Shown: one piece after another, positions 1 through 9,289 of the stretch
How the letters are laid out: each line of letters starts with the position of its first letter
Position numbering within the stretch: the first letter of the stretch is position 1
Source of the DNA: Alectoria sarmentosa
Lineage: Eukaryota; Ascomycota; Lecanoromycetes; Lecanorales; Parmeliaceae
Reading direction: 5' to 3'
DNA: 19,986 nt
Assembly (NCBI GenBank): GCA_009733775.1
Contig: WOGZ01000476.1
Location: 1 to 19,986, forward strand
Translations under genes and position numbers: made by a program
Notes under the pieces: model-generated
Told to the model about the DNA's origin: nothing
The model's database searches: none
The model's input: the letters and a program-made list of their open reading frames with translations, nothing else

Positions 1-917
1 AAAAGCATTTATTTAATAATTTTATTTTTAATATATTTAATCGAGTGACTCGATTATCTTTTTAATAAATCGTTTAAAATTATAATAAATAAATCGACTT
101 TATTAATAATTCGATTTAAGATTATATATAATTAATTATAAACGAAAACTTTCGATTGTAAATATAAATCGACTTGTTATAAAAATTGATTTTGCAATTT
201 ATTAATTATTATATTGAAAATTAAGCGAATTAAATATCAAATGCGTTGAAAGAAAATATATAAATTGTTTAAATCAGGCGAAGTAAGAAATATACGTGAT
301 ATATAATAACGTTTATCGTTATATTCGTTTTCGAGAATACGATAATCGAGTGTTTTAAATTTAATATAATTAATTTATAAGCGTGTTTCATTGTATAAAT
401 TTTGTAATTATTATAAATTTTTTAATAATATTATTATATAGCTTTTTTTTTAATTTTAAATAATGAGATAATAAAAAAATTAATTTAAAAACGTTTATTA
501 ATTCGATAAATAAAAGAAAGTTATCTTTTTCGTTAACGATTTAATCACGATTAATATATATCGTTTTAATTTTAAAAAATTTGTCAAAAATTTAATTATT
601 AAATCGAGTAACGTTTTTATTAAAGATATAAAAAATCGTTTTTAAAATATAAAAACTAAGTGCTCGATATAAATTTAAATCGCGATAAATAATAATAATA
701 AGATTTATAATAATGTTATTTAATAATTAATCGATAAATTAATTAATAATCTCTCGTTTTTATATATTTACTAAAATTTTATTATTTATATTTAAAAAAT
801 TATTTGCGAATACTTTTATATTAATACGATTTTGCTTAATTAAATTCGAATTGCGAAGTTTTATATTTTTCGTAAGTTTGAAAATTTGAATGTGATTTTA
901 TAAATATGAGATTTTAA
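1..917. other. AT-rich gene-free flank
   Basis: No gene, RNA or LTR boundary is recognisable here. The sequence is A/T with scattered CpG-containing words such as tcga, acgt and tcgt, and little C or G outside CpG. That is the composition seen in the mutated transposons further right, so this is probably also RIP-damaged repeat DNA, but no parent element can be identified. A 17-base near-perfect inverted repeat, aatcgagt-g-actcgatt, lies at 39-55 and is too short to interpret. Confidence 0.6.
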
Positions 918-922
918 AATAA

Positions 923-1084
923 TATTAAAGAATCGAAATAATGCTAAATGCTTATATTTCGATATGCACGAAATAATAACTATAAAGAGATTTATATATT
1001 ATAAAGCTCGAATATATAAACAATATCAAATCGCGTTAAACTCAATCGAGTCGCGTATTAAAAAGATAGGATGAAATTATAATA
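923..1084 (-). repeat. Solo LTR of the TRIM-like family
   Basis: Read on the plus strand, this 162-base stretch matches the reverse complement of the LTRs at 12439, 13305 and 14203. It shares the blocks atgctaaatgct, tatttcgata, cacgaaataataa and agctcgaatatata. Its termini are TATTA and ATAATA, where the family ends are TGTTA and TGACA or TAACA, so the end differences are transitions. The 5-base duplication aataa flanks it on both sides (918-922 and 1085-1089). No internal region follows, so it is a solo LTR, probably left by LTR-LTR recombination. The AT-rich duplication has limited weight alone, but it coincides exactly with the LTR ends. Confidence 0.85.
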
Positions 1085-1278
1085 AATAAATATAACGATA
1101 CGCACTAATTTAGCGCCTTTAATAATTAATAAAATTTAACGAAAGTTTTCTCAATAATATATAATTATGTTATTAAACGATTTGAGATTTTTACGAATGT
1201 TTTAAAGTATACGATTAATAATTTCGATATTATAGCGATTTTACATCGAGATTTCATTTAAAAAAATTAACTTAATTA

Positions 1279-1482
1279 TGTTACGAGCGTATTCTACATT
1301 CTTAATAGAATTGACTTTTCTTTAACATCACATTTCTTTAACACTACTCGATTGGACTTAACGTGACTTGATAAAGATATTTATTCTCATATAAATGCCT
1401 TCTTTTTATGTATATACTTTTTTCTTACTTAGTTGTCTTATTCAATACACTCATATAATATAACTTTATATTGATTTTGATA
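1279..1482 (+). repeat. 5' LTR of element 1
   Basis: The 204-base LTR starts TGTTACGAGCGTA and ends GATA; the expected terminal CA has become TA. It aligns with 8177-8380 at a constant offset of 6,898 bases without gaps. Roughly thirty differences are visible and all are C/T or G/A. This copy keeps more C outside CpG than the pol interior does, so it was mutated less severely. I could not recognise a primer-binding site directly after 1482, where the sequence reads ttataactaaat. Confidence 0.92.
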
Positions 1483-2466
1483 TTATAACTAAATCATTTC
1501 ATTTATTTCATTTATATCAATTAACGAATTTAAAAAATCGTGTTGGTAAAAACTTTATCAAGACATAAAAACTATTAAAATATCGTATTCTTAAGTTAAA
1601 TCATTTATAATAATTAAAATTTGAATAATTCGCATCGAGATAGCGATTCGTCTCGTTAACAATAACGAGTATAAAAAAGATATTGAAACATTCGTTTGAT
1701 TAGCGAATCGAAAGAAATAATCACACATTATTTTTATATAACTCAAATTAAGACAACATCGATTATATCGTTTAAAAGACCATCATCAAAGATATTTAGA
1801 TCTTTCACGACATCATTATCGAATAAGAAATTATGATTTTATAATTTTTTAAAGTTTTCCTTCTTCATTTCGCGTTATTAAGTTTTCTCGCACGAAATTG
1901 ATGATAATATAATAAATATTCTTTGCATAAATGACGAAACTGAAAGAACGTTATTTAATTAACACATTGTTTTCACGAGAATTTAATAAATGAATAAACG
2001 ATTAAATAGTATCCTTTATTGTTTTTTATGTGCTAAATCAATTTTCTTTATTATACGAAAATCATTAAACATATTAAGTGAGAAGTGTTAACACTTTTCT
2101 TTGTCACAATATTTTCTAATATTACATCTTTCGAAATATTTAAATCTCTCTTCTTTTTTTTTCTCTCTTTTGTTTTTTTTCTTATCAATAACCTTTATCG
2201 AAATGAAAAGAAAAAATCACATTTAAGATTTCTTAAACAAAATCAATAAACGTCGTATTTCAATTATATTTGAAAATTTCGAAGACCTTTCTCAGCATCA
2301 TGAATTAGATTTATAATATATTTTTATTAATAAGCAATTATTACATTGAGCGAAAACTACATTTACGAAGTTTCTTGATATGTTGAATCAACTTCGTTTT
2401 AAATAAAACGATTTTCGCGAATTTTTATCTCGTTTTCATAAAATTATTATTGATAAAAACGAGGTT
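1483..2466 (+). other. Element 1 leader between 5' LTR and gag
   Basis: This is an untranslated leader or unrecognised N-terminal gag sequence. No conserved domain can be read. It contains a pyrimidine-rich tract at about 2145-2182, made of T runs broken by C. C outside CpG is clearly more frequent here than in 5600-7100, so RIP damage is lighter in this part of the element. Confidence 0.6.
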
Positions 2467-3486
2467 ATGAATTCTTTATATTAATTGAAATAAATGATTT
2501 AATAATCGAATAACATCGCTCGTGATTAATAAAAGCAAATAACATAATTGCAACGAAAGATTAATATAATGAAACTTCAATCATTAAAGAAAAATTCAAA
2601 GAAGAATTTAAAAAACGAATTTTTTTATAATAGATTTAAAAATCGATTTATATCAAAGAAGAATAAGTTTTTCAAATTATTTAACCCTTTTATCTTTACG
2701 AATAAAAAGAGTTTTATATAAAATAATTAATCTTTCAAAATGGATCACAAATTTATTGTTAATTATGATTGATATTTTATTGTTGAATTTAAGTTAATTT
2801 ATGTCATTTCTAAATTGAAAGAAAAAGCTTCAGAACAAACCATGAGACGTCGATTGAAAAACTATTCGAATTCATATTAATTTTATAAAGAGATAATGAA
2901 TAATTTAATCGATATTTATAAGAATTTTAGTCGATAAAACAATGCGGAACGACAATATGATTTTCTTCAATAAGATATTATATCTTTTATGAAGTTTTAC
3001 GTCGATTTTATTCGATTAAATTAAGTTATCAATAAAGATAAAAATAATATGATATGATATTTACGCCTGAAAATTCGTGAAGGTTTATGAAAAAATTGGA
3101 ACGCATATGAAGGTTTTAACGAGTTGATATCTGCTAAAAAGTATTTATGAAAATTGAACAATATTTAATGTGCTGAATATGAAGAAAAGTTTAAAACATT
3201 CACATTTAAGATTGCATTTTTAACAAAGAAATTAATTATTTTAATAATGAAAATCATTCATATTATAACAACATTTATAAAATTTATTATATCGATTTCA
3301 TTTATTAAAATTAAAGTTGAAGTCGATGTTAAAGAATTTATATGTTATAATTGTAATTAAATTAAACACATTAAACGTGATTGTTTTCAATCAAATAAGA
3401 AAACTATTTAAATGTATATTATAAAAATAAATAATGACGACGATGATGATTTAAAAGACTTTTCGAATAATTCGAGAAAAGATTAA
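2467..3486 (+). pseudogene. gag: Gag pseudogene of element 1
   Basis: Gag forms the nucleocapsid-like particle. It is read in frame 1 through many stops. The start is uncertain: 2467 is merely an in-frame ATG, and 2569 is another. A charged, coiled-coil-like N-terminal part (about 2500-2640) is followed by a capsid-like core starting near KMDHKF at 2737. That core includes YVISKLKEKA and, further on, FYVDFIRLN, both typical of fungal Ty3/gypsy gag. A CCHC zinc knuckle follows at 3343-3384, then a run of five Asp codons and a stop at 3484-3486. No frameshift is needed from 2569 to the end. Several stops stand where Trp or Gln would be expected. Function is lost. Confidence 0.85.
3343..3384 (+). 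other. Gag zinc knuckle (CCHC)
   Basis: Frame 1 reads C-Y-N-C-N-stop-I-K-H-I-K-R-D-C, which is the retroviral-type C-X2-C-X4-H-X4-C nucleic-acid-binding knuckle with all four zinc ligands kept. The stop within it is a TAA at the sixth residue. The motif fixes the gag frame and orientation. Confidence 0.9.
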
Positions 3487-4631
3487 CCTTTTTCAAAATC
3501 ACGATAAGAGATAATACGAATATGTGTTTAATGAATATTTCAAATAATTTCTTAATATAACGTTTCTTTTGAGTAACAATTACATTATCATCACAAAATT
3601 AATAAATGACATTTTCGAATTTTTTTATAAATTGCGAATATATCGAGACTTATATCGTTATCAATGAAATTATCATATTTAAAATATATAAACGTTTATA
3701 AATCGAGTTTTATTTTCTTTTCAAGTCAAAATTATTATGAGATTATGATAAGCGATTGTTTAAATAATTTATCATTTATTGTTTTTTATTTACTTTGAAC
3801 ATATACGATTATAAAAAAAAATCTTATTTTATTCTTATCGCTTCGTTAAAATAACACGATTTGATTTTCGAAAAACCATAAATGAACAAGCATGAAGTCG
3901 TATTCGATATGTTAAAAGATAAAATGTTATTTATATTTAAACGATATAAATATGACGATAATAAGGCATCAACATTTGAGAATTTATCGTTTTTATCAAA
4001 AACATTATTTATTATCATTATACGACCTTTTAAATTTATTGTTGAAAATGAATCGAATGAAAATAATTTCGATATAAATTATTTCAAAGATATTTCAAAT
4101 AGAAAAAGGTCGATATTAACATCTAAGGCATTTAAAAAAAAGATGATCAAAAAGCTCGATTTCATCGATATTATTAAAATTAATGTTTTGATTTATTATC
4201 ATTTAACCCGAAATAAAGAGAATAAGCTCTTTTCTTTGACAATAAATGAAATTTACGATATTTTTAATAAATCTTTTGAGGTTATATCACAATTGCGATG
4301 AGATAATTGAATATTAATTAATAAATCATATTTATGCGACTTCGAAATTAAATATAAGAGGTGTTATGAATTATATATATCGAAAAACGTTTAAATTAAT
4401 AATGCTGAGACTCTCTCTCTTCAAGAGGTTTTTAATAAATTTTTTATAAATTATTATGATTACGTAAATGTTTTTGATAAATTACAAACGAATATACTAT
4501 TTTCACATTGTTTTTATAATCACAAATTGAAATTCGTTGAGAAAACAAACAAAAATGTATTATTTAAAAATCGAATTTATTCATTATCAGATTACAAACT
4601 CGAATAAGTCAAGAAGTATTTAAACGAACAT

Positions 4632-5160
4632 TTGAAAAAAGAATTTATCGTATTTAATTATGCTTCATTCGTTTCATTTATTTTATTTGTTGAGAAATTA
4701 AATGAAGATTTGCGATTTTGTGTGAATTATCGAAAGTTGAACGTTATTATTAAAAGGAATCGATATTTTATTTTATTGATAGATGAGATTTTAACAAAAA
4801 TACAAAACTGTAAATACTTTACACGACTTGACATTATCGTTGTTTTTAATAAATTTTGAATGCATTTAAATAATGAGGACTTTATTACATTTGTTACATT
4901 TTTTAAAATATATAAATATCGAGTGTTTTCATTTGAATTGATAAATGGTTTTGTTATTTATTAGTAATATATAAACGACATTCTCTTCGAGTATTTAAAT
5001 GATTTTTGTTAAACATATTTAAACGATATTCTTATTTACAGCAAGATTAAAAAGAAACACGTTTAATATATTCGATTGATTTTTTAAAAGTTATGAGAGA
5101 TCGATTTATAAATGGACATTTTTAAGTGCGAATTTCATATATAAGAGATCAAATTTTTAG
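4632..5160 (+). other. Reverse transcriptase domain of element 1 pol
   Basis: Recognisable landmarks in frame 3 are LRFCVNYRKLN, KRNRYFILLIDEIL, FTRLDIIVVFNK (first catalytic Asp codon GAC at 4830-4832), a damaged stretch around VFSFELINGF, and the catalytic box at 5016-5027. The box reads YLND rather than YLDD because one GAC has become AAC. The Asp-to-box distance is 64 codons, the same as in element 2. The domain would be catalytically dead even without its stops. Confidence 0.95.
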
Positions 5161-5429
5161 GTTTTCTCATATCTATCGATGAATTATGAATGAATTCGAT
5201 TAAGATATAAGTCGTCGTCGATTAAGCACAATTTACGAATTTGAAGCAAATATAAACCTTTATCGATTTTTATAATTTTTATAAAAGGTTTATAAAAGAT
5301 TTCTCGAAGATAATCAAATCGATGATTCGTTTTATAGAAAAAAATGTCATCTATGAATGATCATTCGCTTGTTAAAAAGTTTTTATTTAATTAAAAATTA
5401 ACGTTACATAAGCTTTTATTTTGCGGCAT

Positions 5430-5830
5430 TTCGATAAATTCAAAAAGGCAATTTTGAAAACGAATTTTTTCGACTATGTTAACGAGAAAGTATTATCATA
5501 ATATAATAATGAGAAAATATTATATTTAATGATCTTTTATAGCAAAAACTTGATTTCGATCGAGTGCAATTATTAGATTTACGATAAGAAATTACTCGTC
5601 ATTATTCGATGTTTAAAATATTAACGATTTGAATTAAAATATATCGATATTTCGATCAAGATATTTATGAATTATAAAGATTTTATATACTTTATTAAAA
5701 AACGTGACTTAAGTCGTCGTTAAGTTAAATATTTCAATATATTATTCGAATATAATATCAAAATCATTTATCGTTCGAGATCATAAAATCTTAAAATTAA
5801 TATTCTTATTCAAATGACTAAATATAAACT
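5430..5830 (+). other. RNase H domain of element 1 pol
   Basis: In frame 3 the domain begins DKFKKAILKTNFFDYV, where the family has E-T-D-x-S-D, so the first catalytic Asp is Asn here. It continues through YSKNLI, IYDKKLLVIIRCLK, IKIFMNYKDFIYFI and SRR-stop-VKYFN. The order and spacing match the RNase H / connection region of fungal Ty3/gypsy pol. A Trp-to-stop is seen directly after IIRCLKY. Confidence 0.88.
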
Positions 5831-6128
5831 TATCGACTTTATGAATAAACGATTCAAATAACAACATCAAATCATTTTTATATCGAATCGTTTAAATTTC
5901 GATGATATTGAATTCAAGATTAATGTTATTAATAACCCTCTCTTTTATAAAATGTTCGAAATGAACAAAATCGATAATAAATGTAATAAAATATATGAGG
6001 TAGTTATTGATGATAAAAAGAAATTAAGAGATATTATATTCAATAAATATATTATCGCGAACGATATTCTTTATTATAAAGATCGTTTATAAATATTTAA
6101 GTTAATGTATATCGTTATTATTTAAGAA

Positions 6129-6760
6129 ATACACGATTAATTTGCATATAATTATTTAAAAGTCGTTCGTATATATAAATTATTCAAGCGAGAATATTAT
6201 TAAAGAGATATAAAAATAATAATCGTTATATATGTTAATAATTATTACATTTGCAAAAGAATTAAAGCTTTTAAATATCGTGAATATGATTTATTATAAT
6301 TATTTTCAATTTCACAAAAACGTTAATAAAACATTTTTATAAACTTTATCGTCGATTTATTATTATTAAAAGATTATAACGTTATATAAATTATAATTAA
6401 TCGTTTAATTAAAAAGCGTTATTACGTATTATGTATAACGAAAAATAATAATACATTTATTGAAAACATTATTGAAATGCTTATCAGCGAAGTTTTTCGT
6501 ATATACGAATTATTAACATTAATAATGTTCGATCGAGATTCACAATTTGTTGTTATAATATAAAAATCTTTTTATAAAAAACTCGATATTCAAGTTAAAT
6601 TATCTACGATTTTTCATTTTAAAATAAATAAATAAACGAAATAAAGCAATCAAAATTTGAAACGTTATTTGCGTATCTATTATAATCATATACAAAATAA
6701 TTAAATTAAATAAATATTTATAATCGAATTTGCGAATAATAATAATGTTTTAATCTTTAT
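6129..6760 (+). other. Integrase zinc-binding and catalytic core of element 1 pol
   Basis: The N-terminal zinc-binding segment is degraded (IHD-stop-FAYNY, then YYICKRIKAFKYR). The catalytic core shows the first Asp in VDLLLL at 6354-6356 and the second in FDRDSQF at 6531-6533. The third catalytic position is at 6639-6641, exactly 35 residues after the second Asp, and reads AAA (Lys) instead of Glu, a G-to-A change. The downstream part continues to FKKDDFVFF before the GPF-like region at 7047-7240. Confidence 0.9.
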
Positions 6761-7241
6761 TAATATATCGCTCTTTTATATAAATAAAGATTTTTATTTT
6801 TATATAAACTTTAATTTTAATATTATTAATTACGTTATCACTCGAAAACGTTTTAATGCTATAAAAGTAAAAGATATTATCGATTATATATAAGATGTTT
6901 TCGTTTATATACGCGATAACTTAAATAAAACATAATTTGCGATAATCGAATAAATCAATCGTTATAGAAAAGATATAACGTTTAAAAAAGACGATTTCGT
7001 TTTTTTTAATAATAAGAACATCGTTATTAATAGATTATTTAAAAAATTGAATAATAAAATATTCGACTTATTTAAAATTATATTCATTATCGATTCTTTT
7101 TACAAATTAAAATTATTTAAGATTATGAGGATTTATAACGTCTTTTATTTTAAATTTTTAGATTTCGTCGTCATTAATTTATTGTCTAATCAAAAAAATT
7201 CATTTTTTAAAGTTATTATCGTTAAAGGTAAAAAGGAATGA

Positions 7242-7415
7242 ATAATTGAAGATATATTAAATTTAAAGAGATTATGAAATCGTTTTAAATATAAGATTAA
7301 ATGAGAAAATGTTAATAAAGATCTTAATTAATATAATATTAATGAAAATGAATTCGATAATGTAAAGAACGTAGTGAAAGACTTTTATAAAAAATATTTA
7401 AATAAGTCAAGATAG
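7242..7415 (+). other. Chromodomain at the C-terminus of element 1 pol
   Basis: Frame 3 reads IIEDILNLKR, then YKIK-stop, then N-stop-YN, NEFDNVKNVVKDFYKKYL and a final stop. This is the layout of the chromodomain found at the end of chromovirus integrases, which targets new insertions to methylated-histone chromatin. Two of the in-frame stops stand exactly at the conserved Trp positions of the fold (the YxVKW and the xWY sites). Confidence 0.9.
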
Positions 7416-8161
7416 AAAGATTAAACATTATTTAATTAAATTAGCGATTGATTTATAAAAAGATTTCATTATTCACTCTTTCTCTTTTTTTTTTTTTTTT
7501 TATAATCGTCGTTGTCACAATAAGCGATAACGATTATATATAATTTTCGATTATTATGCGTGCGTTTTCACGTTATTTTTTCAATAATAAAATCGATTAA
7601 TGTCGATGACGACGATATATCGATTTAAGATTTAAACGAATACGCGATTCTCGTTATTCATATTATGAACATCTTTCGAAGCCTTTTAACGTCGTTTTAA
7701 AATCTCGTTATCGTTATTATTAACTTTATTCGATATTATATATATAATAACTCATAAAAAAAGATTATTTAAAATATTATCAAAATATATATAAACTTTA
7801 AATAAAGTTTAGCGTTTGCGGCTCGATTTGATTCGAAAGACTTCATTTAATTATATCGTTTGATTTTTGCGATTCTTTCTCCGTCCGAAATATAAAGTAT
7901 CAAATAATATTGAACACTTAAATGCTTCGACGGCGATCATAACGTTAATTCTTTATTAAATCACGTTATTCTTGAACACTTAAAACGACAAAACACCATA
8001 ATATCGACGATGTTATAAACGAATTTTTTATGACATGTTGTTATCGTTACTATCGCCAGCTTTTTTTAACTGAGAATAATTATTAATTAGATGTTTTAAA
8101 GATATAAGATAAGTTATAAACACATTTCTCCGATCTCTATAACGTTAAAACATCGCTTTTT
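7416..8161 (+). other. Element 1 3' untranslated region
   Basis: No coding sequence is recognisable between the chromodomain and the polypurine tract. A run of 17 T lies at 7485-7501 at the end of a pyrimidine tract. A 13-base direct repeat, ttgaacacttaaa, occurs at 7910 and 7972 (period 62). Its meaning is unknown. Confidence 0.6.
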
Positions 8162-8176
8162 AAAAGAGAGAAATAA
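8162..8176 (+). other. Polypurine tract of element 1
   Basis: The purine-rich run aaaagagagaaataa directly abuts the TG of the 3' LTR. It primes plus-strand DNA synthesis in LTR elements. Its place confirms the plus orientation and the LTR boundary at 8177. Confidence 0.85.
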
Positions 8177-8380
8177 TGTTACGAGCGTACCCTATATTTT
8201 TAATAAAACTGACTTTTTTTTAACATCACATTTTTTTGACATTATTCGATTGAACTTAACGTGGCTTAATAGAGGCATTTGTTTTTATATAAATGTTTTC
8301 TTTTTATATATATACTTTCTTCTCACTTAGTTGTCTTATTCAATACATTTATATAATATGACTTTATATTAATTTTAATA
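8177..8380 (+). repeat. 3' LTR of element 1
   Basis: This 204-base copy aligns gap-free with 1279-1482. It begins TGTTACGAGCGTA and ends AATA. Shared unmutated blocks include ttagttgtcttattcaatac. The target duplication aatta follows at 8381-8385. Confidence 0.92.
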
Positions 8381-8385
8381 AATTA

Positions 8386-8897
8386 TAAATAATAATTCGA
8401 TTAAATCGAATTTATTAATAATATCGCAAAAAAATTAAGTAATAGCATTTAAAAAAATCTTATAATAATATAAATACGTAAGTTTTATTAAATAATTTAT
8501 AAATTTTTCGATTTCGTTATAAACGAGTTTTTAATTAATATCGTTATCAATTTTTTTTAAAATCGAGCATTATTCGTCGTGTTAAAATTAATTTCATTTT
8601 AATATAAAAATGTAAAAAAAACGTTAATAAGTGAATTTGTTAAAAATATACTTTTTTTTAAAGTTATTTATATTAAGTTATTATATAAAAAAAACTTTTT
8701 AAAATAAAATAAAATATTATTTTTTCGAAAAATTGAAATTTAATTAATTAAAAACAAAAAATTTAACAAAAAATTATTGAAATTATATCGAAATAATTGC
8801 GAATATTATTAAATAATATTAAAAGTTTAAAGTTTAACACGACGTTTTAATACGATTTTATATTTAATTTATGTAATTTTTAAATAAAATATTATAA
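8386..8897. other. AT-rich spacer between elements 1 and 2
   Basis: This stretch of about 510 bases is A/T with sparse CpG and holds no gene, LTR or RNA that I can recognise. If both elements are removed it would join 1274 leftwards and 17606 rightwards, so it is a piece of the original target region. Confidence 0.6.
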
Positions 8898-8902
8898 AAA
8901 TA

Positions 8903-9098
8903 TGTTAAAGATTACACGTAAAATTAAGTAATATTTAAACGTGATTTGAATGAAATTTTAATTATGAGATTTTAAGTATAAATGTATGCATATAAAAATA
9001 AGAGATCAGATCACGATTTAACACATTAATATAAAATTGAATCGTAAAATTAACCTTGATCGATGATAATGAATCATATCAAATTTAAAATTATAACA
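8903..9098 (-). repeat. 3' LTR of element 2
   Basis: On the plus strand it starts TGTTAAAGATTAC and ends ATAACA, giving TGTTA...TAACA inverted termini. It is the 3' LTR because the element is read on the minus strand and the polypurine tract lies at 9099-9113. It keeps more CpA and CpT than the partner at 17405. Confidence 0.92.
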
Positions 9099-9113
9099 TT
9101 ATCTCTCTCTTAT
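9099..9113 (-). other. Polypurine tract of element 2
   Basis: On the minus strand it reads ataagagagagataa and ends flush against the LTR. It resembles the tract of element 1 and shows that this element points left. Confidence 0.85.
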
Positions 9114-9289
9114 AAATCAGACATTTTTGTGATTGAAAAAAATTGAGAGAAATTAAAAAGTAATTATAAAAGAGAAAGACGTGATATCGCGTTTTTTAAA
9201 AATCTTTATTATGAGTTAATTAAGTCAAAAAGAGTTTATCGTGTAACAAAAACAACGATGTTCACATTCTTTCACAACTCTGTTTATTT

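Larger units (their letters stand above)
3495..7415 (+). pseudogene. pol: Pol polyprotein pseudogene of element 1
   Basis: Pol supplies protease, reverse transcriptase, RNase H and integrase for copying and inserting the element. Everything is read in frame 3 (codon first positions divisible by three) over about 3.9 kb with no indel, but with many in-frame stops. Protease is at about 3630-3900: its active-site Asp-x-Gly has become N-C-E, and the end reads HDLIFEKP-stop-MNKH, a Trp-to-stop. The linker runs from 3882 to 4630, RT from 4632, RNase H from about 5430, integrase from about 6129 and the chromodomain from 7242. The longest open stretches (3882-4301, 4632-4859, 7047-7241) are only fragments of this frame. 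Gag is in frame 1, so pol sits in the -1 frame relative to gag; a programmed shift is possible but unproven. Confidence 0.95.
1279..8380 (+). mobile_element. Element 1: full-length RIP-inactivated Ty3/gypsy chromodomain retrotransposon
   Basis: This is a 7,102-bp LTR retrotransposon with identical-length LTRs (1279-1482 and 8177-8380), gag, pol and a polypurine tract in canonical order. The 5-base duplication aatta flanks it at 1274-1278 and 8381-8385. Domain order protease, reverse transcriptase, RNase H, integrase, chromodomain places it in the chromodomain-bearing Ty3/gypsy group common in filamentous ascomycetes. All LTR differences I could align are transitions with no gaps. The pol frame runs from about 3495 to 7415 without a frameshift but with many stops. 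This pattern is diagnostic of RIP, not of slow neutral decay. The element cannot make its proteins. Confidence 0.95.

Noticed and set aside
1478..1489. tgatattataac as a primer-binding site of element 1
   Set aside because: The LTR end supported by the duplication is 1482, so this word straddles the boundary and also needs a non-transition mismatch to fit a usual tRNA complement.
3824..4018. Minus-strand open frame of 64 codons
   Set aside because: It is the shadow of the protease/linker region of element 1 pol, whose plus-strand frame matches a known family.
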